This document shows, in pieces, positions 12,257 to 23,532 of a DNA stretch of 64,000 nucleotides. Made by a program: the position numbers and the translations under genes. The number at the start of each line of letters is the position of its first letter. Positions within the stretch are counted from its first letter, which is position 1. Source of the DNA: Antedon bifida (Eukaryota > Echinodermata > Crinoidea > Comatulida > Antedonidae); contig OY727100.1 in the NCBI GenBank assembly GCA_963402885.1, positions 20,927,665 through 20,991,664 of the forward strand, written 5' to 3'. The notes beneath the pieces are model-generated. The model had not been told where the DNA came from. It saw nothing but the letters and a program-made list of their open reading frames with translations, and searched no databases.

Positions 12257-13315
12257 GGATAATGTTATTTATATATATTTGGATATTAAACATGAAACGA
12301 TAGGAAATGAATTATTTCTAACCTAACCTTACATGATCTTGTATTTTACTACAACCATAAACAACTCTATGAGGTTCTCGTTTGCTTGTTATAGGTCTTT
12401 ATAATGGGACGTATAATCTAGACCTGTGTCAGTAGGCATGTGTCTCTTCGAAAACAATTATTTTCATTTTTGAACAATGATGTGTGTGGACAATGCCTTA
12501 ATTCTATTCTTGTCTATTTTTATTTCTGAACATGCGTCCTATTCAATTGTTCGTTTTTACCATATTTCTTTTTATATGACCATTTGCTATATGTATTATT
12601 TTTGGAATGAATTCCAAGTCGAATTGAACGAAATGCATTAATTTATATGAGCTGCTTGCAGCGCTTTTCTTGATTATTGTAATTGTACGAAGCAATCGCA
12701 TTACAGTAGTACAGTAAATTATCATCTTGTACGGATGGTGATTATTACTACAGTGATTGTTCACATGATGACCCTGCGGTCAAAGAATATTGTATAGCCG
12801 ACATGTAGAATTGATGGTAAAGGACACTGAAGTCTTTTTTCCACTACATTAGGCGAATACGATGTTTTCACAGTGCATCAATTACAGAATAGACCTACTA
12901 TGCGATTTCCATTTCCATCACGTGTACTGCTGTCTGAGATTTTCGTCGCATGAACGTGTCATGAACGCGTCATGTAGGCCTACCATGTGTACTTTACCAT
13001 GGACTTTTTGAACTACTAATATAAAGTGAAGTGGGTTAACAGTTGAGGGACAGAATTAAACCACCACAAACGTCACATGCTTCTCGCAGGAAGGACGGTC
13101 ATTAGGTGGATTACATTGGTTGACTTTTGCAGAGACAATTCTCGTCCTCATCTATCCGCAGTGAACCCCACTCATATAACCATAGAGCAATGAAATTATG
13201 TAAATGCTTACCGTACTCTGTTTTACATCATTCATTCTCCTTGTATAGGCCTTCTGCAATAACAATAATTTGAACGCTTTGATATAGATTATTATATCGT
13301 TAGGCCTATTTTATT

Positions 13316-13334
13316 TTCTCTCTCTCTCTCTCTT
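13316..13334. repeat. (TC)n microsatellite
   Basis: About nine TC dinucleotides in an AT-rich context. Confidence 0.85.
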
Positions 13335-14686
13335 TTTGCTCTTTCTTACTCTTTCCCACAAATGTTTCCACCCACAAAACACTGAACAGAAAAATAGCTA
13401 TTTGATGGAGTTTTTTTCAATGTAATTGTTGGTATTATTTAACCGATTTTTATGGCTCTGTTTTTATGCCTAATTAATTACCTACAATGTCATAGTTTAA
13501 GAAACATTGCCGGTATTGATTTATAAAGTAAGATGATCTCAAAATCGTCCTATGTTGAAATATAGGCATGTTCGTAACATTTTCTGATCCTGATACAAAA
13601 ACGTCTATACATTTTGACATATTTCTCTCCTATTTTGTTGACTGTTTCACCATGCTAAATTGACCACCAGTCAAGCTATGAGCTAAACTAAAGAAATAAT
13701 TAGATTGGTTGATATTGGTCGTCGGCACACCCGTTTTCTTTGAAGCTGTCTCTTGGATTTTTAGTGAACTGCTAGTGTTAAAAGATAGGAGATATTTTCA
13801 AAAGCTGGCGATCTTAACGTAATAAGTAAACTGAAATTACATTTTCTCGAGAAATATTTGTCCAAAAAACTTCATTTCAAGTTCAGCCGCATGTTTGTGG
13901 CGTTTTTGACAGGCGCGTCCATTATACCACCAATTTGATTTGTTCTTACAATTTTCACAGTTGATAACTGTTCTATTGTTAGTCGACTGAAACTATTGTT
14001 ACAATTAATAATGTTATTCTGTTTTTATTACCAGCATACGTGTCATTTGTTTTATGATTCTGTGAAACTGACATCTCAGTAACCCTGCATGGTTAATTAG
14101 GCACCACTATCTTACAGAGATGATCAAGATCAGCTGATAATTTAATATTAAATAGACCAAAAAATAAGAATTCCTACAAATATTTTCAAGCTTTTTTGCA
14201 ATTTATGTTCAAAAACATCATTTTTTAATTTGAACGCTTCGATATAGAAGATAAAAGATAGTTATAATTTTCTCTTTTTGCTCTTGCCGTGTTCTTTCCC
14301 ACAACATCTTTTAGAAAGTGTTTTTTAAATTATGTTATACCCGCGTAGGGTATCATGACATTAAATCATTAATTTATTTGGTCAAGAAATTAGGATAAAA
14401 CTGCACTAAAACAATAAAAATCAAAAGAGCATTAAATAGTATCAATAAAGAAATGAATCCCATGATAGAATACATAGCGACACCCGACTAAACTAAAGAT
14501 GATACCGTACGAGAAATAAGTGTTTAGTAGGTGTTATCTTATTATAAAACAAATAATTGCATCTTTAAATGGACCCGCTAATTTTAGCTTGTATCCTTTT
14601 GACAAAGGATACAAATTTTTGGTAAAGTGTACATTTAATTGGAACATAATTGTGTCTATAATTCCTGAGTGGTTCATCACACTTTT

Positions 14687-14820
14687 AAGCTCTGTCTACA
14701 CTATCAAGGTAGTTTGACAAGAAAAGTGATATACCCAAATATGGTAGTGGTATGACATCATCGTATCCATATATGGGCACATCACATATTTTGTCAAATA
14801 AAGTTTGATAGACGGCTTTA
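14687..14820 (+). mobile_element. MITE family A, copy 1
   Basis: About 134 bp with ends related to TCTGTCTACACTATCAA and its inverse. The centre carries CCAAATATGG (14735-14744) and CCATATATGG (14767-14776) separated by TATGACATCATC. Other copies lie at 17923, 21744, 22748, 26388 and 28015. No coding capacity. Confidence 0.75.
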
Positions 14821-15377
14821 GACGTCATACACTTAATTTCTTTAGAATTGTCATAAAAGTAAGTTGTTCCATTTCACCACTGTCTACATTATGTATATTG
14901 GTGTCTATTACACGTTCGAGTGTACATGCACTCAATTTAACATTTTACTAATAAACGTTAGTGATTTTCTATTTAGTTAATTATTTTTTGAACAATACTC
15001 CAGAGGTTTATTTTGTAATATGACGCATAATTGCTAATTTCAACCAATTACCGTTTCTTTGCTCTTGGTTAAAACCATTGTTGTACCAATTTAAAATAAA
15101 TTACGTCAAAACAAACAGTGTTATATAATATTCGTTTCGAAATTGACATGTTTAAAATCAAAGATGACTATACAATTTAAATGTATCAGAGCGCATGAGT
15201 GTTAAGGCCTACTTTAAAAGGAAGTTCGCATGGTCAACATAGTGCTAGATCAGTGTATATTACTGACCAAACATCAAGTATTTTCATAACTACTGCTGAT
15301 TTTGTTATTTACTGTATCATACCAAAAACGACTTGACAAAAATATAAAGGTAACTATTTTATATTTATTCTTCTCAG

Positions 15378-15732
15378 GTATGCAACTATATCATTAGTTT
15401 TGAACTAATATTAGCGTTCGTCAGTGACAATGTGAACAATATGAATTATATTATATGTATATTTGTAAATGGTTTACTTTTTAAATGTTCATAAGTTGTA
15501 CTGTGATTTAGTATCCTAGGTCTGTGTTAATATTTTGAGATTATAATTTATTTTTTATTTTATAAAAGCCTAAAAATAATTCAATTAATTTGTGCGTTGA
15601 TCAAAGAAGGAATTAGATACACATACTGAGATACAAGATACAGATGCCTGTAAGAAGGGTGGCTCGTTTACCATTCAACTGAAGTTTCAATACTTTGATT
15701 TATTGTGCGTTTTTCTTTTTATTTCATTTCAG
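15378..15732 (+). other. Predicted 5'-UTR intron of GPCR2
   Basis: Donor TTCTCAG|GTATGC at 15378 (an alternative AAG|GTAACT at 15350) and acceptor ATTTCATTTCAG ending at 15732, leaving 47 nt before the ATG at 15780. This mirrors the arrangement upstream of GPCR1. Splice-signal prediction only. Confidence 0.5.
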
Positions 15733-15779
15733 CCAATTTTAACCAATTTCTCAACAAGGTTACCGGACCAATAGTCATA

Positions 15780-16754
15780 ATGAATTATTCTAACAACACC
15801 GAACCGTTTAATTTTGCAATACCGATGGCATCTCAATTGGAAGGCATAATATACTCGGTTCTATATCCAATATCTGGTGTAGTCGCCGTACTTGGAAACG
15901 TGTTTGTTTGCTGGGTTTTTATTCGTAATAAATCGCTACACACTCCGACTAACATGATGTTGCTTAATCTTGCTGTTATTGATGAAGTGACCGGACACCT
16001 ATTGATCCTTTTGTCAGTATTTTACAATACAAGTGACTTCGTCAAATTGGGAGAGGGGTTTCAAGTCGCTGTCAGTTTCGTCTTCATGTCGTTACTGAAT
16101 CTATTTGTCATTGGAGTCGATCGACTACTAACCCTGACGTATCCCTTGAAATACATGAAAATAAGTGACAAAACGAAAATTATTGTTTTAATTGCGTCTG
16201 TGTGGATTTCTGGAATGTTTGCGTCATATATCGTCTTCTATTCCGGCTCCTCAGTCGTTATAATTGACTGTGGAGTGTACGTGACGACCGTTAGTAGCAT
16301 GTCCGTTGATATAGTAATTGGAGTGTCTATCGTAGTTACGATTGGGATTCATGCAAAGGTGTACTTTATTGCGTCTAACCAGGCAAGACGTATTTCAGAA
16401 TCTCAAGTGCAAGGCAGACAGAAGCATAACATCAACGTCAAAGCCATCAAAACCACGTTGTTTGTACTTGGTGCTTTCGTTGTGTGTTACATACCGAGCT
16501 TAGTGTATCGATACTCAACTTTTACTTGTAGTCCTCTGGGTGGAAAACACACAAAAGATGTGTCCACTGTGGTTTTTTACTTCTCGATCAGTGGGTGTAC
16601 CGTCAACCCTGTCATCTACTCTCTGCGAAAAAAGGAATTCAAGAAACAGATTTTGAACATTTTCAACAGATGTGGTTTGTGTAGAAAGCATCAAGCGTCT
16701 GCAGAAATGTCGATGTCTATGTCTGTCACAAGAACTGCCATTCATGAGGACTGA
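15780..16754 (+). CDS. GPCR2, orphan rhodopsin-class receptor
   Basis: A 324-residue receptor starting at the ATG at 15780. The reading frame is open further upstream, but that part has no ATG and contains a likely acceptor site. The N-terminus has glycosylation sequons (NYS, NNT). TM1 has GNVFVCWVF with N1.50, TM2 has LAVIDEVTG, the DRY equivalent is DRLL followed by TLTYPLKYM, TM6 has CYIP in place of CWxP, and TM7 has NPVIYSLRKKEF. There is no Cys at 3.25 and no Pro in TM5; one Cys is in loop 2 (IIDCGVY). The C-tail has CGLCRK and AEMSMSMS. It is closely related to GPCR1 and GPCR3; the shared blocks SLHTPTN, YFIA.NQARRI and CSPLGG define the subfamily. Ligand unknown. Confidence 0.85.
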   Translation: MNYSNNTEPFNFAIPMASQLEGIIYSVLYPISGVVAVLGNVFVCWVFIRNKSLHTPTNMMLLNLAVIDEVTGHLLILLSVFYNTSDFVKLGEGFQVAVSFVFMSLLNLFVIGVDRLLTLTYPLKYMKISDKTKIIVLIASVWISGMFASYIVFYSGSSVVIIDCGVYVTTVSSMSVDIVIGVSIVVTIGIHAKVYFIASNQARRISESQVQGRQKHNINVKAIKTTLFVLGAFVVCYIPSLVYRYSTFTCSPLGGKHTKDVSTVVFYFSISGCTVNPVIYSLRKKEFKKQILNIFNRCGLCRKHQASAEMSMSMSVTRTAIHED

Positions 16755-16829
16755 TCCTTAACAATTTACGAACCGTTCACGTTTCTGCAGAAATGTTGAT
16801 TTCTGTCACAAGAACTGCCATTCAGGAGA
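16699..16829 (+). repeat. Duplicated C-tail sequence of GPCR2
   Basis: The end of the coding region (from CTGCAGAAATGT at 16699) is repeated about 86 bp further on, from CTGCAGAAATGT at 16785 to CATTCAGGAG at 16829, after the stop codon. The downstream copy lacks about 6 bp of a TGTCTA repeat. It is a short tandem duplication left in the 3' UTR. Confidence 0.85.
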
Positions 16830-18994
16830 CATTCTTATGTGGTAATGATTGGCCCTTTTGGCAAAATGCAAAAGTAATGTATACATTGCACTTATAATGC
16901 AGTTAATGATTGTGCATGTTATTTAATGTCTCATTAGTACTTACTAATGAGACATATTCATTATCTTGTGCAAATCGTTCCTATTATCTGTGTTGAACAA
17001 ATCGCTATTTTTACATTTTATAGTTATCTTCTTACCTGATTTCCTGACGACAAATCAGTTAATATTTCGCAGTGATATTTGATTAATGATATCTGGAATA
17101 ATATAACAACATAGACAAGCTTATGTTTCAGGCGGTTTAAGAACTACAAAAAGCCCGAATTTAACCAAGTCAATTTAACAAAATGACACTGAGCTCGTAA
17201 CAGCTGCGACAAATAACAACAGTATAATGTACATTCTCCATGGCGTGCGGGGCGTGGAACTGATCGTGTCGCAGCCACAGATAAACCCTTTGATCTCAAG
17301 AGCTCAGAATCCTATTAGATTGCCTTTATTTGATCATCTTCACACAGTTTAAAAGCGGTTCAGAGATCCTGGGTGCTGATTTTCTCAAACATTTAGTCTC
17401 CCGTAGCTATATATCTTTTAGGGCTTTGAATTTGGTAGAGACTCGTCTTATAGTTTTGACGTGTACTATGGCCTACTATAAGTATGATAATAAGTGATCC
17501 AGAATTATGATACAGGTCCGGATTGCCTCCAAAATTCTTTCTGTGGTAAAATCCGTCAAATATAGACAAATATCGCAATAATAACCTTATGACGTCGGTA
17601 ATAAAAGCATTATTATTAAATGACTAAACATAAAAAGGCCATAGCATTAGTCTCGCATTCTGATGCAAACAAATTCAGTACAGGAAATTAAAAATTTGAA
17701 ATGACATTTTATACCCGAGCAAAATGTCAAAATACGAAAATGTTATTTCTCCGTGTGTGAGTTTGATTAATTAATTTAGATAATGCTTAAGACATAGGTA
17801 GGCAGATTGTAGCCTCCGTATAACTGTCTGATCCGAATTAAGCTACATTCCCACTCCGTTTCACGGAACGGAAGACAGGGGCCGTTCAATTCCTTACAGA
17901 ATTTTACAAACGACGCCGTGTCTAAGCCTACACTCTCAAACTTCATGTGACAAAAACATGTGACATATTCCCATGTATGGACATGATGATGTCATATCAC
18001 TACCATATTTGGGCACTTTGTTGTCAAACTAGTTTAATAGTGTAGACAGAGCTTCACAACCAACGTCGTGCGTGGGATTAGTAAACTCTGTGTGGTTAAC
18101 GTTGTACTCCCATCCATATTTTTCTATGACAAGTGAATTTAGCTTGTCTATTTGTAGACCACCTAGGAACATTATTTAGTTGTTGACGTCATTATTGCGT
18201 AAATTGTTGTCTACCATGGCAACAACTTATATTAATTCAATAAGATTGTAATACAAAACTACCCTCATAAAATACCGGTTAGTACGTTGTTATTTGTTAA
18301 ATTTAAAATAATTGAAATGTTATTACAACAGCGATGGCCACCTTTCAAGGTATATTGTATTTACGCATGTAAAGTGGCCGTGATTGTCTCATCAGTTTTG
18401 CATTTATTATCATGTGTGTATTGTAAAGATGTTCGATTGTGTGTTTTGTTATGTTCATTTCATTCCATATTAAATTGTTATATGAGATTGTTCATTTAAT
18501 GAAACGTCTCTATTTAATACATTAACCTAATTTTACCTTCTGGTTTTCATAATCTTATACAAAATTTAATATATGTACGTATATAAGTTTATTACTCGTA
18601 GGCATATACATGAGTTGGGAGTTCACTTGTGGACCGGAGGGTGAAAGGACATTTTGGCATTTGAATTTGAAGTATTTAGTCCTCAACATTGAGATGTGTC
18701 ACAATTTTTTCTGATATTGATAGAAAATTAAAAAATGAACTTTATATAATCAAGAGAGTTTCGCTAACATTAAACCTAGAAGAATTTCAAGACATGTAAA
18801 AAAGCAAGGTAAAGGATCCTGATCTAATCAAGACGTTTCACCAACATTAGAACTATTGTATCGATAGAAAGGTAGAAACAAGACAACCTGATTCAATCGA
18901 AAGGGTTTTACTAACACTAGACCTATTGTAGTTTGGCAAAAAGACAAAGGCAGCCTAATTTATTCGAGAGAATTTTGTGTAATAAATCATAATT
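16830..18994. other. Intergenic, GPCR2 to GPCR3
   Basis: No gene recognised. Contains MITE A copy 2. An imperfect palindrome around TAATGTCTCATTAGTACTTACTAATGAGACAT (about 16924-16955) could form a hairpin. The rest is AT-rich. Confidence 0.6.
17923..18054 (-). mobile_element. MITE family A, copy 2
   Basis: Reverse orientation relative to copy 1, ending AGTGTAGACAGAGCTT. Carries CCATATTTGG at 18003-18012 (a CArG-type site); the second site is altered to CCATGTATGG. Confidence 0.75.
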
Positions 18995-19948
18995 ATGAAT
19001 TTGTCAGATTCACCTTTGAACCCTTTCTCCTTCTCAGTATCTACGGCGGAAGATGTCGTTTATGGAGTTCTTTTTAAAATATCTGGAATATTTGCTTTAC
19101 TTGGCAACTTATTTGTGATGTGGGTTATTATTGGAAACAGATCCTTGCATACCCCAAGCAATATTCTGTTGTTAAACCTTGCTTTAGTCGACCATCTCAC
19201 CGGTCTCCTACTGACAATAGCTTCGACATTTTACTCTGTAGACCACTTGAAAGGGTTTGAAGGAACCATTCAAGCCGTTGCATCCGGTCTTATTATCTCT
19301 GTATTTAATCTTCTGTTTATTGGACTTGATCGTTTATTAACTCTTTTATTTCCATTAAAATATATGACTATCAGCGATAAGTCAAAGATCGCAATGTTAC
19401 TGACAACAATCTGGATCATTGGACTAACGATGGCATTCTTGAGCTTTTATGGACCAGGCACTGTCGCATTTAATTGCGTTGGATTCGTGCCTGATATCTT
19501 AATTAGAGGCGTTGCCGTCCAAAATGTCCTGTCAGCTACTGCAATTCTATCTATTCTGATACACACCAAAGTGTACTTCATTGCTGCGAAACAGGCTAGA
19601 CGGATTGCAGAATCACAAGTCCAGAATAAGCAACAATCTGGAATAAACGTTAAAGCAGTGAAGACAACGTTGATAGTGCTGGGAGCATTTCTTATTTGTT
19701 ATTTCCCTTCTCTTATTTACCATTATTCTGCGTACGACTGCACTCCACTTGGTGGAGACAATTCGGGGGTTCTATCTAGTTTCATATACTTTATTTCTTT
19801 CAGTGGGTGCACTGTAAACCCAGTAATATACACCTTGAGAAGAAATGAATTTAAGAAGAAAATTATTTGGCTTTTCAACAAGATTTTTAGATGCAAATGT
19901 AAAACTGACAATTTTTCCAGAGAAGCGACAACTTCAACAAATGCGTAA
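18995..19948 (+). CDS. GPCR3, orphan rhodopsin-class receptor
   Basis: A 317-residue receptor in one exon. The start at 18995 gives an N-terminal NLS glycosylation sequon. TM1 has GNLFVMWVII, TM2 has LALVDHLTG, the DRY equivalent is DRLL then TLLFPLKYM, TM4 has a Trp (TIWIIG), TM5 lacks Pro, TM6 has CYFP, and TM7 has NPVIYTLRRNEF. One Cys in loop 2 (FNCVGF), none at 3.25. The tail is short and basic with a CKC cluster and lacks the AEMSMS end of GPCR1 and GPCR2. No upstream splice site was assigned. It is a tandem paralogue of GPCR1 and GPCR2; ligand unknown. Confidence 0.85.
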   Translation: MNLSDSPLNPFSFSVSTAEDVVYGVLFKISGIFALLGNLFVMWVIIGNRSLHTPSNILLLNLALVDHLTGLLLTIASTFYSVDHLKGFEGTIQAVASGLIISVFNLLFIGLDRLLTLLFPLKYMTISDKSKIAMLLTTIWIIGLTMAFLSFYGPGTVAFNCVGFVPDILIRGVAVQNVLSATAILSILIHTKVYFIAAKQARRIAESQVQNKQQSGINVKAVKTTLIVLGAFLICYFPSLIYHYSAYDCTPLGGDNSGVLSSFIYFISFSGCTVNPVIYTLRRNEFKKKIIWLFNKIFRCKCKTDNFSREATTSTNA

Positions 19949-20053
19949 TTTTACTGACATTTACACAATTAAGAAGACATTATTTTAAGAAGAGTAGTTT
20001 GCCTTTTCACCAAATTTAATGCAGATGTTAAAAATCTTCGTTTATCCCATTTT

Positions 20054-20136
20054 AGTCGCGTGCAACGCGACTCTACAGCTCACTATGTCGGTCGGTCGGT
20101 CGGTCGGTCGGTAAACACTAACTTAAGCACGCGACT
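20054..20136. repeat. Small inverted-repeat element with a (GGTC)n core
   Basis: AGTCGCGTGC at 20054-20063 and its exact inverse GCACGCGACT at 20127-20136 bracket an array of about six GGTC units (20088-20112). The 83-bp structure looks like a miniature transposon whose core expanded as a microsatellite. Confidence 0.65.
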
Positions 20137-20494
20137 GCAGCCATGTATATGGCATTGTTTTCTATTTCAAGACACTTCTTGTTCATTTCTTGTGGAGCTT
20201 TAGTTTGGAGAATCTGCCGGTCCAGACCTGTAACTCACAGCTGCTTCTACTGCACCTCTTAAGCCTCAAATGATAGACAAACTTTAGTATGGGAAGAACA
20301 ATTCTTAAAATGGTCAACATACAAATAAACCAATATTGACCAATCATTGTGAGTTATAATCAGGCGCGCACTGTAATTATCGGTGTATACACACATGCAA
20401 CAGGTATCAACTTGATACGCCTTACTCAGAAACAATACTTTAGGTGTGTATCTAGAAAACAAGAAAAACGCTATAGCCTACTCATCAGTATATT

Positions 20495-20580
20495 CTGTGA
20501 TCTAGTGGTCAAGACGCCAGCCTCTTTTTAAAGAGTTGAGATGACGTTTTATCACGGAAGAGATTCAAATTCATGTTTCT
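20495..20580 (+). mobile_element. tRNA-like SINE fragment
   Basis: TGATCTAGTGGTCAAGACGC resembles a tRNA box A/D-arm and GAGATTCAAATTC about 50 bp later a degenerate box B. No cloverleaf could be closed. Confidence 0.4.
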
Positions 20581-21743
20581 AGGCTAATTTAATCAAAAGC
20601 GCCGTGAAGGTGAATTTTGCAACAGAAGATGCTTTTTTTTGACACAGTTCCATCTTCTTTTAGTTGATCGCCAATATCCACAAACAATGCAGCAAAAACA
20701 AGTATGATCGACTTGATGGCTTTAAAGTGTATCGACCTTTCAGGTTTATTGTTTCACACAATACAATATAATACAGAACATAAATTAATAAATATAATTG
20801 TGTGAGGAGGATGCATTAAGTTTGGTGTTAGGGTTCTTGTTGATTGTACAATTTATTAATATTACAGGTATTATTAATTGATGAGTGATATTGAATATAA
20901 TAACATACACCTTGTAATTGTAATCATTTGCTGTTTTATAGATTGTGTACGTTTGGTAATGTCTTGTGCACGCGATATCACGTGATATCAATACGTTAGA
21001 TTGGTGTCCCATTTTTACTGTATACTGTTCAGGTTGGTTCTTTTGTGATTATGTACGTATATAAACATATGCAATGACATTATTGTTAGTTTTAAAACTA
21101 CTGTATAGTATACCCACGTAACGTGTAGATTGTATCGATTCGAATAAAAAACCGAGACATATCTGGTGAAAAAAACAGCTGAATATTTTTTACGAAGAAA
21201 GCATAACTACGTACTCTCACCTATCTCTAAATGGACACATAATGTTAATGATCGTTAAGTATTTTGTAGTGTGACGTTACTAATATAAACTAGACAATTC
21301 TAGCCGTATGACGTGTGACGCTTTAAAAAAGTAGTAGTAGTTTCTAGATCTTTCTAATTTCTCAGATCAATAAAGTATTAGCTATCAAACTACTTGTATT
21401 GTGTAAATAATTTATTAACGAGAACGGATATGAGATCTAGATCTAGCATAAGCAATATGCAGTTATTGTTATATTAAGATGTTTTTTAACTAAATTGTTT
21501 TACCGAATATTCAAATTAGTAGTAAATTCAGTGTTGACTACTTGGTAAATTACTCGTTCGTCATATCTAACATTTTATTGAAATGATAAGCAAACACGAA
21601 GCAGTTTCTGACCGGATTTGAACCTTGCATAGAATACCGTACTATTTGACCAATTAATTCTAGTTCGGATCCATTGCATGTGCTTGTTCAAATTACTTGC
21701 GGTGCGCTTACGTCTTTGCGTTGCGCCCAAGTGGGTCGTGCCC

Positions 21744-21908
21744 AAAGCTTATCATCTGTCGTTTGTGATTGGTCAAAAAGTGTGATGTGCCCAAATATGG
21801 TAGTGATATACCCAAATATGGTAGTGATATGACATCATCATGTCCATATATGGGAACATCAGACTTTTGTTGTCAAATACAGTTTGATATAGTATAGACA
21901 GAGCTTTA
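21744..21908 (+). mobile_element. MITE family A, copy 3 (three CArG-type sites)
   Basis: Ends with AGTATAGACAGAGCTTT. The internal segment with CCAAATATGG is duplicated (21791-21800 and 21812-21821), and CCATATATGG follows at 21844-21853. Confidence 0.75.
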
Positions 21909-22599
21909 AACGACGTGATGATTTTCTTCATGCAAACAACAATGACATCATTGCTGTGCCAAGGTTCCCAGATAAAATAATCAATATTGTGGAGACACTG
22001 AGACGTGTCTTGAATACAGTACTGTAAACTATGTTTTATGCATTTGTTGTACTTCGTTTTAATTGCAATATTAATCACACTTTCTATGTGCATGTTAAAT
22101 CACATAATAATGTATTAGCGAGCGACAAGTAATTAAGTTAGAATCTCTTAAGAGTAAATATGGGGAGTTACGGAAACCGTTAAGGACGTTTGTTGCCCTT
22201 AGGTTTGAATGCGTCAACGTCAAAACGTAGCATTTGTCAATAGCGAATTGAGATTCAAGTAAATGATTCGAAGAGTTGTGTCATGTTGCCTACCTGTATT
22301 ACGATGTTGAAATCTGATCAGCTGATCTAAAGTTCCGGTTTTCCTATGTGCATAGATTATTATATATTTCGTAATAAATTAAGTTGATCATGATTTTTCT
22401 TTTTTGAACTACATGTACACAAAGCGTGAATTAAACGGTACTGCCTATCACTTGCTGTTGTAGTTACGAAGGAGGACTTCTATAATTCGGCTTAACTTTC
22501 AGTAAGATTTTTTTTTTCGAGCCTGGAAATGTCCACCCATCACTACAACCGGCTCTATCACCCTTTTTCCTTTTGGAGCACGGTAGAGTTAGTCAAGAC

Positions 22600-22647
22600 A
22601 GGGAAGAGTTAAATTACAATTAATTAAATTAATTTAACTCTTCCCTG
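22600..22647. repeat. Long near-perfect palindrome
   Basis: AGGGAAGAGTTAAATTA and its inverse TAATTTAACTCTTCCCT flank a short AT spacer. One arm (TTAATTTAACTCTTCCCTGG) also occurs at about 3811-3830, so this is probably a transposon terminus arranged head to head. Confidence 0.6.
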
Positions 22648-22679
22648 GTCAAGAGAAGCCGTCTTGAAATCTCATTTAT

Positions 22680-22990
22680 CGAGCATTTAAGAGTCGCTCC
22701 AATCGAATTTGAACCATAAGACAAAAGTATCAGTGGTCTAGGTAGACAAACTTTCGTTTGTGATTAGTCAAAAAGTGTGATGTGCCCAAATATGGTAGTG
22801 ATATACCCACATATGGTAGTGATATGACATCATCATGTCCATATATGGGAACATCAGACTTGTGTTGTCAAATACAGTTAGGTAGACGTCAGCATATCAA
22901 GCAGAATGATTCAGGTTTGAATCTCATCTGAGGGTTTTACTCATTCTTACATATTTCCTCCTCTTTACTGTTTAAGAAGGCAATAAGCAA
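22680..22990 (+). mobile_element. tRNA-derived SINE split by MITE A
   Basis: The left part ends GTGGTCTAGGTAGAC and the right part resumes AGGTAGACGTCAGCATATCA, then AGGTTTGAATCTC (box B-like) and a tail at about 22930-22980. A relative without the insertion lies on the minus strand at 25815-25905 (ATATCAAGCAGAA, GGGTTCGAGTCTC). The head resembles a tRNA; the interruption is MITE A copy 4. Confidence 0.6.
22748..22879 (+). mobile_element. MITE family A, copy 4, with 8-bp target duplication
   Basis: Inserted in a SINE and bracketed by AGGTAGAC (22740-22747 and 22880-22887). Carries CCAAATATGG (22786-22795) and CCATATATGG (22839-22848). An 8-bp duplication suggests hAT-type transposition. Confidence 0.75.
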
Positions 22991-23532
22991 TTACATGTAT
23001 ATCACTGGGTATACTTCTATGCCTGTCAAATATTATATATTTTTACATTTCATATTTTATTAGTGCATCATGCGGGTATGTATTTTATCACACAATCATT
23101 GTATCTCTCAAAGTACCTGCCTATAAATAGAATATTAATTGACAGTAGTCCAATTGTCACCTTTGAGTCTATTGAATCCAAAATTCACACCTTGTGTATG
23201 ATTAAAATAATCATCCACACCCAATTGTATATGCAAATCCACGAATAATTGTGTTATTGTCCCTGTTTTACAGTTACACTGATCATAAATGGGAGTGCTC
23301 TATTTTGATCCAATCGGTTTAGAGCATAAAAATGCGAACTAAATGATTCGTTGAAAAGCATTAGAAATACTTCATAATGAATAAAACGCCAGCTAGTTAA
23401 TCATCAATGTGGTAAATGTAGAAACAATTTTGATGTTGCTTCATAGTGTAACATACATTGGCAGTTCATCATATTCTGGAATTTGATCGTCAGGATTGGA
23501 TATTGCCGTGCTGGTAGTGACGTTAAAACAGC

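Larger units (their letters stand above)
10542..15370. other. Intergenic, GPCR1 to GPCR2
   Basis: No gene recognised. It contains a minus-strand LINE 3' end, repeat R1 copy 2, a (TC)n run and a MITE, listed separately. The remainder is AT-rich with scattered TAGGCCTA-type palindromes. Confidence 0.6.
19949..23532. other. Intergenic, GPCR3 to GPCR4
   Basis: No gene recognised. It holds a GGTC array inside an inverted repeat, tRNA-like SINE pieces near 20495-20580 and 21600-21680, two MITE A copies, and a long palindrome near 22600, most listed separately. Confidence 0.6.

Noticed and set aside
15705..15779. Longer N-terminus for GPCR2
   Set aside because: It begins at GTG and contains a probable splice acceptor; the ATG at 15780 matches the length of the paralogues.
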